DNA of 64,000 nucleotides from Azospirillum sp. TSA2s (GTDB taxonomy: Bacteria; Pseudomonadota; Alphaproteobacteria; Azospirillales; Azospirillaceae), in the NCBI RefSeq assembly GCF_004923315.1, contig NZ_CP039647.1, forward strand, positions 248,001 through 312,000, in the 5' to 3' direction. Shown here in pieces: positions 9,446 to 18,933 of the stretch (position 1 is its first letter; each line of letters starts with the position of its first letter). A program made the translations under genes and the position numbers. The notes beneath the pieces are model-generated. The model was not told the DNA's origin, did no database searches, and saw only the letters and a list, made by a program, of their open reading frames with translations.

Positions 9446-10632
9446 TCAGCGGCCGGGCGGCAGGAAGCTGAGGTCGCAGGCCCAGACCCGCTCGCCGCCG
9501 CGGTCGGCGATGTTGCGCACCACGCCGGCCTTGGCGAGCCGCTCCACCAGCAGATGCACCCCGCGCAGCGACAGGCCGCAGCGCCCCTTCAGTTCGCCCG
9601 CCACCCGGCTGATGGTGAAGGCCGGGCGGTCGTGCAGCCAGTCGAGCACGTCGGGCAGACGCGAGCTGCTGCGCCGCGGTGTGGTGGCCAGCCGCGCCTC
9701 CCAGTGCTCCTGGACCAGATCGAGGTGGCGCAGCCGTTCCAGCTCATGCGCCACCAGTTCGGGCATGCTGTCGAGGACCCAGCGGGTCCAGGCGCCCTCG
9801 GTCCCGGCCAGGGCGAGCCGGTAGCCGGTGACGTCGCGAGCGAGGGCTGCCGTCACCGGTGGCCGCGCATGAAGCAGCCGGCAGGCCTCGCGGACCGGGT
9901 CGGGGGCGGCGAGCCATACCACCACGCTCCACCAGGATGTCGGCGGCCGGTCCGCCGCGACCGCAGCGCGCATGGCGGCGCTTTCGGCATCGTCGTGTAG
10001 CCAAGGCGCTCCGGCGCTCCGGCGCTCCCGGATCGGGGCGCAGCGCCAGAGTCCGGATTGCCGCCGCCGCACCGAGCAGGCCGGGGGCGACCGCCAGGGC
10101 CTCCGCCACCGCCTCCAGTGCGGAAGCGGCATCGGCGGCGCGGGTCTGGCCAAGGCCGACCGGACGGTCGCCCTGGGCAACACTCCAGCGCCGGTGCAGC
10201 TCGTCCAGCCAGGGCCGGGTTCAGGGCGTCAACGGCGGCGAGACAGCAGTGGCCTTGTCGCCGTCAGCGTCTTCTGGATCGTCGCCGCCCTCGAGGTCAA
10301 CCGCCTCCAGCGCGGCGATCGAGGCGCGCACCGCGGCCACGACATCCGCCGGGGCCACCTCCCTGACCAGGTCTACCGCGGGCCGGGCGGAGGTGCGCTC
10401 TGGTGGCAGGGCGGCGCGGGCCGCCTCGCCCTGGGCGTGCTCCGGCGCGGCCAAGGCGCGCTGGAAGTCGTGGGCGTCGAGGCGGTGGCCGTCGAGGCGG
10501 ATCACCGCGGCGGCCGAGCGGCGGGCGGCATCAGTGGCGAGGCGCCGGCGCCTCGCCGGCGAGCGCCTGGTCGAGGCGGCCGAGCGCGCGTTCGGCGGCG
10601 AGCAGGGCAGGGAGAAGGGAAGGGACGATCAT
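9446..10632 (-). pseudogene. HTH/DUF1612-type DNA-binding protein, broken in three places
   Basis: Read across frames this is one protein of the HTH-containing family common on rhizobial and Azospirillum plasmids. It begins MIVPSLLPALLAAERALGRL at 10632, continues as RRSAAAVIRLDGHRLDAHDF and ends with a winged-helix domain (SRVAGELKGRCGLSLRGVHL) before PPGR. Three lesions are visible: a frame change near 10540, an in-frame TGA at 10221-10223, and a frame change at 10005-10028 caused by three copies of an 8-bp unit. With a single copy of that unit the frame reads smoothly through GAPWLHDDAESAAM. It is divergent from the integrase gene. Confidence 0.7.
10005..10028. repeat. Three tandem copies of GGCGCTCC
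   Basis: Exact 8-bp unit repeated three times inside the HTH pseudogene. One copy (or four) would restore the downstream reading frame; three copies shift it. This looks like slipped-strand duplication. Confidence 0.9.
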
Positions 10633-10719
10633 CGCGGCTCCAGAAAAGCCATGCCAGGATAGCCAAGTGTAGCGATCGCTGCTAACTGCACCGACATCGG
10701 ACATCCAAAAAACTGGGTT

Positions 10720-10761
10720 TTGATAACGGTCTGATAATGACAGTTATCAAGACGTTATCAA
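10720..10761. repeat. 42-bp palindrome with four TGATAA arms upstream of integrase
   Basis: The outer arms are TTGATAACG (10720-10728) and CGTTATCAA (10753-10761); the inner arms are TGATAA (10732-10737) and TTATCA (10744-10749). All face in inverted pairs around a short centre. It ends 42 nt before the integrase ATG. It may be a recombinase core site, an operator of the integrase gene, or both. Confidence 0.75.
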
Positions 10762-10803
10762 TAGCCGATGGACCCGGAGGCCCGGCGCCGCTAGGATGGC
10801 GCC

Positions 10804-12189
10804 ATGCCCACAGACCGCACGCTGACGGCCCCGGACGCCGCCGTTCCCTTCGCTCTGGTCCCGACCCTGACGCCGGCCGAGGTCGCGCGCCTCCGCGCCG
10901 CCTTCGCCGCGCGCGCCATGGCGGCGCCCACTCGGCGCGCCCTGCTCGGCGACGCCCGCCTGTTCGTGAGCTGGTGCAGGCAGACCGGGCGTCCGGCGAT
11001 GCCGGCCAGCCGGGAAACCGTGGCGGCCTTCCTGGCCGCGGCGGCCGCCGACGGCCGGTCGGCCGCCACCCTGCGGCGCTACCGCAGCTCGCTCGCCTGG
11101 TGGCACGCCGCCGGTGGCTTCGCCAACCCCTGCGCCGGGTCGGCCGTCGCGGTGCCGGTGCCTGAGCCCGACTTGACCGACACCGCGATGGCGGCGCTGC
11201 GGGCCTTCATGGACGTCGCCCAGCGCGGCTATGCCAAGGCGACGTTGCGCGCCACCGAGGCCGACGTTCGGCTGTTCGCCGGCTGGTGCGGGCGGCAGGG
11301 GCTGTCCTGGCTGCCCGCCGCGCCGGCGACGGTTGGCCACTACATCCGGGACCTCGGCAGCTCCCGCAAGCCGGCGACCATCGCGCGCTATCTGGCGTCG
11401 ATCAGCCTGATCCACCGCGCCGCCGGGCACACCGACCCCTGCCGGCACTGGAGCGTGACGCTGGAACGGCGCGGGCACGCGCGCGACGTGGGATCCGAGC
11501 GGCGCCAGGCAGCACCGCTGACCGACGCGGTGCTGGCCCCGATCCTCGACCGGCTCGATCCCGCCCAGCCCGACCGGCCGAAACCGCTGAAGCCGATCGA
11601 CCTGCGCGACCGCGCGCTGCTGCTGGTCGGCCGCGACACCCTGGCCCGCGCCGACGAGCTGGTGGCGCTGCGCTGGGCCGACCTGCGCCCGGTCGATCTT
11701 GCCTTGAACCCGGACGCGGAGCTTGGCGAGGCAACCATCCGGATCCGCCGGTCCAAGACCGACCAGGAGGGGCAGGGCGCCGAGGCTTGGCTGTCAGTTG
11801 AGGCGGTGGCGGCGCTCGCCGCTTGGCGCGCGGTGGCACCGCGGTGGCCGGCCGAACCAGAAGGGGAGGGGCCACAAACCCGGGAGGGGGCTTTCCTGTT
11901 CTGCCACCTGTCGCGCAGCGGCGCCGGTGAACGGATGAGTCCGGCGGCGGTGCGCCGCGTGGTGGAACGGCGTACCGGCGAAGCCAGCCCGCTGGCCGTC
12001 GGCTTCAGCGGCCACAGCTTGCGTGTCGGCGCTGCCCAGGACCTGCTGGCCGCCGGTGTCGACCTGCCCGGGCTGATGCAGGCGGGGCGCTGGTCCTCGC
12101 CGGTGATGCCGGCTCGTTACACCGAGCGCCTGCGGGCGACGCGCGGGGCGGTGGCTCGGGTGCGGCGGGGAAAGAACGAACGAAAATAG
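10804..12189 (+). CDS. Tyrosine recombinase/integrase
   Basis: Site-specific recombinase of 461 residues. Two helical SAM-like core-binding segments occupy roughly residues 20-220 (RLFVSWCRQTGRPAMPASRE and DVRLFAGWCGRQGLSWLPAA are a repeated pattern), then the catalytic domain. Catalytic residues are visible: the first Arg in LARADELVALRW (about 281), H-x-x-R in GHSLRVGAA (about 403) and the nucleophilic Tyr in ARYTE (about 438). The C-terminus is basic (RVRRGKNERK). No phage or excisionase genes are nearby; a palindrome with four similar arms immediately upstream may be its site. It looks intact. Confidence 0.9.
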   Translation: MPTDRTLTAPDAAVPFALVPTLTPAEVARLRAAFAARAMAAPTRRALLGDARLFVSWCRQTGRPAMPASRETVAAFLAAAAADGRSAATLRRYRSSLAWWHAAGGFANPCAGSAVAVPVPEPDLTDTAMAALRAFMDVAQRGYAKATLRATEADVRLFAGWCGRQGLSWLPAAPATVGHYIRDLGSSRKPATIARYLASISLIHRAAGHTDPCRHWSVTLERRGHARDVGSERRQAAPLTDAVLAPILDRLDPAQPDRPKPLKPIDLRDRALLLVGRDTLARADELVALRWADLRPVDLALNPDAELGEATIRIRRSKTDQEGQGAEAWLSVEAVAALAAWRAVAPRWPAEPEGEGPQTREGAFLFCHLSRSGAGERMSPAAVRRVVERRTGEASPLAVGFSGHSLRVGAAQDLLAAGVDLPGLMQAGRWSSPVMPARYTERLRATRGAVARVRRGKNERK

Positions 12190-12217
12190 CGAACAGCATC
12201 GCGCGCTCATCTTCGTA

Positions 12218-12234
12218 ATTAGAAATTCTCTAAT
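12218..12234. promoter_or_regulatory. Candidate operator upstream of LuxR-type regulator
   Basis: Perfect inverted repeat ATTAGA-AATTC-TCTAAT, about 70 nt before the regulator's ATG, in an AT-rich pocket. It could be the site of the regulator itself or part of its promoter. Inference from symmetry and position. Confidence 0.45.
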
Positions 12235-12304
12235 GAGCGTATCGCCGATCCACCTTCTTGAGTGCAGGTTGTCCAATTCATGCACTCCCGTGGAGTATCC
12301 GGCG

Positions 12305-12958
12305 ATGCCATCTGTTTCCATAGCCCTGATCGACGCAAACAATCTATTTCGCCAGGGGCTGAAGGCCCTGTTCGCAGAGCAGGGCTTTTGCATCACCAAA
12401 GAGACCTCGTCTCTCAAGGCTGCGCTCCAAGTCGTCTTGGAGGGCGACGCATCGCAGGTCATTCTGATCGACCCCGTTGGCATCGGCGACTTCACGAGCT
12501 TTCTCAAGTCAATGAAGATGGCCTGTCCGGACGCGCATGTGGTGGTGCTTACCGGAACGTTGGACACGGGAATCATGACACAGGCCATTGAGGCCGGTGC
12601 GGACGGGTTCCTGATGAAGGACATGTCGATGGAGGCGCTGGCGCAATCGCTGCGACTCGTCATGATGGGAGAAAAGGTTTTCCCGAGTGCCCTGGCCGCA
12701 CTGCTGATCAGCCGTCGCCTGACCGGTACCGCCGCCGACTTGCCGGCACCGCACAAAGGCGTCTCGCAGCGTGAGGCGCAGATCCTGCGTTGCCTGCAGA
12801 ACGGCAATTCCAACAAGGTGATCGCCCACCATCTTCAGATCACCGAGGCGACTGTCAAGGTTCACCTCAAGAGCCTGCTGCGCAAGATCGACGCCTCGAA
12901 CCGCACGCAAGCCGCCATCTGGGGCCTCAACAACGGCTTTGCGGATGCAGAGAGGTGA
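12305..12958 (+). CDS. NarL/FixJ-type response regulator (receiver + LuxR HTH)
   Basis: Protein of 217 residues. The receiver domain (about 1-120) carries an N-terminal Asp (ALIDANN), the likely phosphorylation Asp in VILIDPVG, a Thr (VVVLTGT) and the Lys of FLMKDMS. The C-terminal LuxR helix-turn-helix spans about 145-205 (VSQREAQILRCLQNGNSNKV, then ATVKVHLKSLLRKI). GGAG lies 9 nt before the ATG at 12305; the frame is open 24 codons further but lacks support. No sensor kinase is adjacent, so the input is unknown. The acidic pocket has one Asp where many receivers have two acidic residues, so phosphorylation should be checked. Confidence 0.85.
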   Translation: MPSVSIALIDANNLFRQGLKALFAEQGFCITKETSSLKAALQVVLEGDASQVILIDPVGIGDFTSFLKSMKMACPDAHVVVLTGTLDTGIMTQAIEAGADGFLMKDMSMEALAQSLRLVMMGEKVFPSALAALLISRRLTGTAADLPAPHKGVSQREAQILRCLQNGNSNKVIAHHLQITEATVKVHLKSLLRKIDASNRTQAAIWGLNNGFADAER

Positions 12959-13055
12959 AATGAAGACAGCCCGCTCGGTGAGACTGTAGCGCACAAACAC
13001 AGAGAAACGTGCGGCGGCGGTGAACCGCCCCGGGTTTCCCGGAGGCCATTCACGG

Positions 13056-14131
<1,076 letters not shown>

Positions 14132-14197
14132 AAGCCCTCTCCTCGAAGACGCTATTGGAGGCTGGGGCATACTTTCACGGGGGTGGCGTAACGAACC

Positions 14198-14692
14198 TCA
14201 ATCGTGACTGCGACATTTATACTCGATGTCGTTTGCTGAAGAGCTGTCCACCCGAGTCCAGATCTCGCTCCGCCCAAAGATCGGTAACCCTATATAGGCA
14301 CGAACTCTCAATGATTCATCCGACAGGACGGTGATGCCACCGCTATAGGTCCGGCCATCCTGAGGATTGTAAACGGACCCATCCCAACGATCGGGACCGG
14401 CGGGGGTGAGGCCGGTTATGACGACGAGGCCGCAGATCCGCTGTGCCTGCCTCGCTGGATCCGGGTTCTTCTGATCCAGGCGAGGCGAACCGCTCCGATC
14501 CATGGCGTTCTCCAACCAGATGATCCGACCGCAGAATCGATCGCCACAGCGGGTGATTCTGAGGACCGCATCCTTGTCTGCGGTCAGCCAGACACCTTGC
14601 AGGTCGGCTGCCGAAGCCGCCCCCGTCAGCCCGGCGAGCGCCAGGCATCCGGCCGATACCACCACGCTCCGGAGCATCGCCAACTTGCCCAA
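14198..14692 (-). CDS. DUF2147 secreted protein
   Basis: Protein of 164 residues with an N-terminal signal peptide (hydrophobic core VVVSAGCLALAGLTGAASA, cleavage probably before ADLQGVW) and a DUF2147 domain (GVWLTADKDAVLRITRCGD, CGRIIWLENAMD, WDGSVYNPQDGRTYSGGI). Family members are periplasmic lipocalin-like proteins of unknown ligand. A TTG at 14692 with an AGGAGGAGGAGG stretch just upstream is the better start; the ATG at 14677 is the alternative and keeps the signal peptide. It is divergent from the MgtA-type ATPase gene. Confidence 0.8.
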   Translation of the reverse strand: MGKLAMLRSVVVSAGCLALAGLTGAASAADLQGVWLTADKDAVLRITRCGDRFCGRIIWLENAMDRSGSPRLDQKNPDPARQAQRICGLVVITGLTPAGPDRWDGSVYNPQDGRTYSGGITVLSDESLRVRAYIGLPIFGRSEIWTRVDSSSANDIEYKCRSHD

Positions 14693-14931
14693 TGCCTCCT
14701 CCTCCTGATTTTACGGCACCCGTTGATGTCGTGGACGCCCGGCCGGATCGCTATGGTCGACGTCCACCATCCTTTCAGCGGCACGCGTTTGTAACGGTCC
14801 ATGTTCTGCCCGAAGGCAGCGTTGCGGAATGGCCGGTGGCCGTTCCGGTGTCACGCCGGGCTATCCCGTTCGCATCGTTCCCTCGTCACAGGCGATCGTC
14901 TAAGTTGGAGACTGCTGCTGAGCCCGGAGGC

Positions 14932-17511
14932 ATGCCGTTGGTCGAGGACAGCGTCACCGACGAAGCCTGGAGCAGACCGATCTCGGCCGTCCTGGAGACG
15001 CTGGGTGCAACCCCCGCCGGGCTGAGCCGAACCGAGGTAGAGACGCGCCGTCGCCAATACGGCCTCAACCAGCCGCTGGCGCGCCGCCGCCGGCCATTGT
15101 GGCTGCAATTCCTGACACGCTTCCTCAACCCGCTGGTGCTGATCCTGCTGTTTGCCAGCGGTCTTTCGGCAGCCACCGGCAACGTCACCAGTTTCGTCAT
15201 CGTCCTCGTCATGGTCGTACTCAGCGTCTCCTTGGACTTTGTCCAGGAAATGCGGGCTGAGAAGGCCGTCGATGCGTTGCGCCGCACCGTCGCTGTGCGC
15301 GTCCAGGTCCGCCGGGACGGCGTGGAGGTGTCGGAGCCGGTGGATCAACTGGTTCCTGGCGATGTGGTCCGTCTGGCCGCCGGCGATCTGGTTCCAGCCG
15401 ACTGCCGCCTCATCGAAGCGCGCGACCTGTTCGTCAACCAAGCCATGCTGACCGGGGAGCCATACCCGGTGGAAAAGCACGCCGATGCCGCCGCAATCCC
15501 GGCCGGAGATGCCGGGCAGGCGCCCGGCACCGTCTTCATGGGGACCTCGGTCATCAGCGGCAGCGCCATCGCCGTGGTCTGCCGGACCGGCAACATGACG
15601 GCGTTCGGCCAGTTGAGCGGCACCCTGCAGGCGCCTCCACCACCCACCGCTTTCGAGTTGGGCATCCGCCAGTTCGGTTTCCTCATTCTGCGCCTGACGA
15701 TCTTCCTGGTGCTGTTCGTGCTGGCGGTAAACGTGCTGTTCCACCGGCCCTGGCTGGACTCCCTGATGTTCGCCCTGGCCTTGGCGGTCGGGCTGACGCC
15801 GGAACTGCTGCCGATGATCGTCACCGTCACCCTGGCGCGCGGGGCGATGCGGCTGGCGAAGCGCCGGGTCATCGTCAAGCGGCTGGCGGCCATGCACAAT
15901 GTCGGCGCCATGGACGTGCTGTGCACCGACAAGACCGGGACGCTGACGGAGGCGACGATCCGGATGGTCCGGCACCTGGACTTCCGCGGCGAGGAAAGCG
16001 AGCGGGTCTTCCGCCTCGCCTACCTGAACAGCCATTTCGAGAGCGGCATCAAAAGCCCGCTGGACGAGGCGATCATCGCTTTTCGCAGCCTGGACGTGTC
16101 CGGCTGGCAGAAGATCGACGAGGTGCCGTTCGACTTCGAGCGCCGGCGCGTCTCGGTTCTCGTCACCGATGGCACCGAGCGGCTGCTGGTGGTCAAGGGG
16201 GCGCCGGAGGACGTGCTGCGGCAGTCCACCCATTATGAAGGCGAAGGTGGCGTCGAGAAGCCGCTCGACCCGGCGGCGCGGGCAGAACTGGATGCCCTGT
16301 TCCAGAAACTGGGGGAGGATGGGTTCCGGGTGCTGGCGATCGCCTCCAAGGCGATGGGACGGGACCATTCCTCCGCCGCGCTGGGAGACGAAAGCGAACT
16401 GGCCTTTGCCGGCTACGCGGTTTTCCTCGATCCGCCCAAGGCGAGTGCCATGGCGGCGATTCGCGATCTGACCACGGCCGGGGTGGCTGTGCGCCTTCTG
16501 ACCGGCGACAATGAGCGGGTGACCCGGCACGTCTGCACCGCACTGGGCTTGCCCGTCACCGGTCTGATCACCGGGGACGATCTGCGGGCGATGAGCGAGG
16601 AGGCGTTGCGCGCCCGCCTTCCCAAGGTCAACGTGTTCTGCCGGGTAACGCCGGCGCAGAAGGAACGTGTGCTGCTGGCCTACAAGCGCTCCAGCCATGT
16701 GGTCGGTTTCCTCGGCGACGGCATCAACGACGCCTCGGCCCTCCATGCCGCTGACGTCGGCATCTCGGTGGACAGCGCCGCCGACGTTGCAAAGGAGGCC
16801 GCCGGCCTCATCCTGCTCGACCACGACCTGTCGGTGGTGCACGAGGCGGTGATGGAGGGGCGCCGGACGGTGCAGAACGTCACCAAGTACATCCTGATGG
16901 GGAGCAGTTCGAATTTCGGCAACATGTTCAGTATGGCGGGAGCATCGCTGTTCCTGCCCTTCCTGCCGATGCTGCCGACCCAGGTGCTGCTCAACAACCT
17001 GCTGTACGATGCATCGGAAGCCGGCGTTCCGCTCGACACCGTAGAGGCGGAAGCGCTGGCCCTGCCGGTGCAGTGGGATCTGCGGCTGATCCAGCGCTTC
17101 ATGCTGGTGCTGGGTCCGGTCAGCTCCCTGTTCGATTTCCTGACCTTCTACGCCTTGCTTCACCTCTTCAATGCCGATGAGGCGCTCTTCCAGACCGGAT
17201 GGTTCGTGGAGAGCCTTGCCACCCAGGTGCTGGTCATCTTCGTGATCCGTACCCGCCGCAGCCCATGGCGCAGCCGGCCCAATGCGGTGTTGGCCGGGTT
17301 GACACTGGGAGTCGCCGTCATCGGCGCGCTGCTGCCGCTGACCCCATTGGCATCCTTCTTCGGCTTCGTGGCGCCGCCGGCATCCTTCTATCTGTTCCTG
17401 GCGGCAGCCGTCGTTACCTATCTGGTCCTCGTGGAGATCATCAAACGGGTATTCTTCCACTATGTCGCTCCACGGCGCGGCGTGCGAGGCCAGGTTACAT
17501 TGCGGCGCTGA
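14932..17511 (+). CDS. mgtA: Magnesium-translocating P-type ATPase
   Basis: P3B-type ATPase of about 859 residues, close to the family length, expected to import Mg2+ across the inner membrane. Visible blocks: an N-terminal cation-ATPase domain (about 15-80), actuator motif MLTGEPYPVEK, membrane helices with GLTPELLPMIV, the phosphorylation site DKTGTLTEA, nucleotide-binding residues VVKGAPEDV, hinge GDGINDASALHAADVG, and a C-terminal set of membrane helices starting near ILMGSSSNFGNMFSMAGASL. The start is uncertain: ATG 14932 has GGAGG only 1-2 nt away, TTG 14938 fits that site better, and the frame is open to 14692. The 239-bp divergent leader shows no obvious structured sensor. Confidence 0.92.
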   Translation: MPLVEDSVTDEAWSRPISAVLETLGATPAGLSRTEVETRRRQYGLNQPLARRRRPLWLQFLTRFLNPLVLILLFASGLSAATGNVTSFVIVLVMVVLSVSLDFVQEMRAEKAVDALRRTVAVRVQVRRDGVEVSEPVDQLVPGDVVRLAAGDLVPADCRLIEARDLFVNQAMLTGEPYPVEKHADAAAIPAGDAGQAPGTVFMGTSVISGSAIAVVCRTGNMTAFGQLSGTLQAPPPPTAFELGIRQFGFLILRLTIFLVLFVLAVNVLFHRPWLDSLMFALALAVGLTPELLPMIVTVTLARGAMRLAKRRVIVKRLAAMHNVGAMDVLCTDKTGTLTEATIRMVRHLDFRGEESERVFRLAYLNSHFESGIKSPLDEAIIAFRSLDVSGWQKIDEVPFDFERRRVSVLVTDGTERLLVVKGAPEDVLRQSTHYEGEGGVEKPLDPAARAELDALFQKLGEDGFRVLAIASKAMGRDHSSAALGDESELAFAGYAVFLDPPKASAMAAIRDLTTAGVAVRLLTGDNERVTRHVCTALGLPVTGLITGDDLRAMSEEALRARLPKVNVFCRVTPAQKERVLLAYKRSSHVVGFLGDGINDASALHAADVGISVDSAADVAKEAAGLILLDHDLSVVHEAVMEGRRTVQNVTKYILMGSSSNFGNMFSMAGASLFLPFLPMLPTQVLLNNLLYDASEAGVPLDTVEAEALALPVQWDLRLIQRFMLVLGPVSSLFDFLTFYALLHLFNADEALFQTGWFVESLATQVLVIFVIRTRRSPWRSRPNAVLAGLTLGVAVIGALLPLTPLASFFGFVAPPASFYLFLAAAVVTYLVLVEIIKRVFFHYVAPRRGVRGQVTLRR

Positions 17512-17577
17512 TCTTGCAGTTTATTCCATCCAGGAGGTTTACCGGGTGATCGCCACGGAATGACGATGCCGGTCGGA

Positions 17578-17775
17578 TCAATCCCTGGGGTGCTCTTGTG
17601 GTTGCGCTCCGCCATCATCATCCCAGCGGCGAAGCCGGGTGCTGCGCTCCCGCTGACGCCGGTGCTCTTCGGAATTGTTCACAATAACCGGAAGTTTATG
17701 TGTCGTCCTTATGAACATTTTCGTCCGAATGAAGTGAATATCCGAGATGTATTCGCCTGATCGGTTGGTTTCCAT
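17578..17775 (-). CDS. Small orphan protein (65 aa)
   Basis: Unrecognised, polar protein. An AAAGGAAAG stretch about 8 nt before the ATG at 17775 is a good ribosome binding site. The N-terminal half has mixed codon use (ISDIHFIRTKMFIRTTHKLP); the C-terminal half is charged (EEHRRQRERSTRLRRWDDDG). No signal peptide or membrane segment. It sits in the space between the MgtA gene and another small orphan. A rival frame on the other strand has no better support. Confidence 0.42.
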   Translation of the reverse strand: METNRSGEYISDIHFIRTKMFIRTTHKLPVIVNNSEEHRRQRERSTRLRRWDDDGGAQPQEHPRD

Positions 17776-17915
17776 GATGAGCTTTCCTTTTTGGTACAGT
17801 CAGATGCATTGGGAATTCGATCAAGACGCTCTGCGTGCCCGTTGGGTTTGAAGTTTGCCTCGGCATCAGCGGCGCGCAGGCACTGTCGGGGCGACCTGCC
17901 GATCGCAATCCGGCT

Positions 17916-18221
17916 TCAATCACCGTCCAGGCTGTCCTGTTTTGCCGTTTCCGTCGAAGCCAGGAGCTTGTCCAATTCATCCGGGTCGACGAGCGCCGTC
18001 TGCGACATGCCGATCTCTGCATGGGACTGTCCATCTGAGGGCGGCAGATGGATCCAGGTCGCGGTACGCCGGTATGCCGGGAAGGAGAGCGATTCGATCA
18101 GCTCCTCGTCGGTCTCCACCACATAGTTTCCGGCCGGCAGCACCCTGCCAATGCCGCTCAACTCGAACGGGCGGGTGAAGGTTACGGTCTTGGTGGTCGT
18201 GCGGGTGAATGCTGTCGACAT
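17916..18221 (-). CDS. Conserved-looking small protein (101 aa), unknown function
   Basis: The ATG at 18221 has GGGAG 9 nt upstream. The protein reads as a compact beta-rich fold: TRTTTKTVTFTRPFELSGIG, then LPAGNYVVETDEELIESLSF, YRRTATWIHLPP and an acidic tail (DPDELDKLLASTE). I have seen similar short proteins annotated only as hypothetical in alphaproteobacteria. The frame is open far upstream but the sequence there is clearly non-coding. It lies downstream of a 51-residue membrane protein on the same strand; the 227-bp gap argues against strict coupling. Confidence 0.65.
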   Translation of the reverse strand: MSTAFTRTTTKTVTFTRPFELSGIGRVLPAGNYVVETDEELIESLSFPAYRRTATWIHLPPSDGQSHAEIGMSQTALVDPDELDKLLASTETAKQDSLDGD

Positions 18222-18448
18222 CGAAGGGGACTCCCATGCGTCTCCGGCGGTTTTGGAAGTGCTCCGCAAGTCGGACCGCCGGTTGGACGAGAGACTTGGT
18301 GACCGCATCTTGATGGCGAGCGCAGACCCCTGTTCGATTTGTTTCCTTTTCGATTTGTCGGGCTTGCGGTGGATGCCGTCCTGCAGGTGCGCTCTGGTCG
18401 ATCGCGCAGGCTCATTGTCGTTGCCGCGCGTGCAGCTTGAAACGCGCC

Positions 18449-18604
18449 CTATACGCCGAAACCCGAGAACACCAACCCTGCAAAAAAGCCGATCGACATG
18501 CCAAGCGTCAGATAAGCCAGGTTTTTCCATTTCGGTGCGGACAAAGCCCAGGCTGCACGTTCTGAAACAGCCCATTCTGACAGCGTCGTGTGACTGAATG
18601 TCAT
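18449..18604 (-). CDS. Small single-span membrane protein (51 aa)
   Basis: Short gene starting at ATG 18604 with a near-perfect AGGAGG 5 nt upstream and ending TAG at 18449-18451. The first half is soluble (MTFSHTTLSEWAVSERAAWA); the second half is one hydrophobic segment (NLAYLTLGMSIGFFAGLVFS) ending GFGV. Function unknown. The strong ribosome binding site and the AT-rich upstream region with an inverted repeat suggest a well-expressed, regulated small protein. Confidence 0.65.
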   Translation of the reverse strand: MTFSHTTLSEWAVSERAAWALSAPKWKNLAYLTLGMSIGFFAGLVFSGFGV

Positions 18605-18933
18605 CGCAACCTCCTATGAAAGCTCTGGTATTAAATGTGGGTATCATGAAATTATATTGCAATAACCAGCCCAAAATATCGATATTGGCCATGATTATCG
18701 GCCAACGTCATATATTTCATTATCCCCAATTTTTATTTGTTTTTTGTTGCTTCATTGCATGACAATTATCCTTCATTGTTTTTGATTGTTTGAAAACTTT
18801 CTCCAATTCGATGGCGTGCGGCAAGCGACCGATCTGCTTCGCCGGCCGACATGGCTAGGGGATCGGCAGCGTCCGGAAGAAAGCTCCTTCGCTCCCTCGA
18901 ACCGGTCGCGGCCCAGCCGTTGCAATGTACAGC
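18605..18933. promoter_or_regulatory. AT-rich intergenic region with inverted repeat
   Basis: About 330 bases, far lower in GC than the surroundings, between two minus-strand genes. A perfect inverted repeat TTGGCC-N9-GGCCAA lies at 18685-18705, about 80 nt before the 51-residue gene. It probably holds that gene's promoter. No gene seen. Confidence 0.5.

Noticed and set aside
8444..10700. Similar 18-base words AACTGCATCGACATCGGA (near 8450) and AACTGCACCGACATCGGA (near 10684)
   Set aside because: 17 of 18 positions match, but about one such pair is expected by chance in 64 kb, and the flanks diverge at once.
14851..17460. Very long open frame (about 869 codons) antisense to mgtA
   Set aside because: It mirrors the codon pattern of mgtA, is Gln/His/Arg-rich without family motifs and is a typical shadow in GC-rich DNA.
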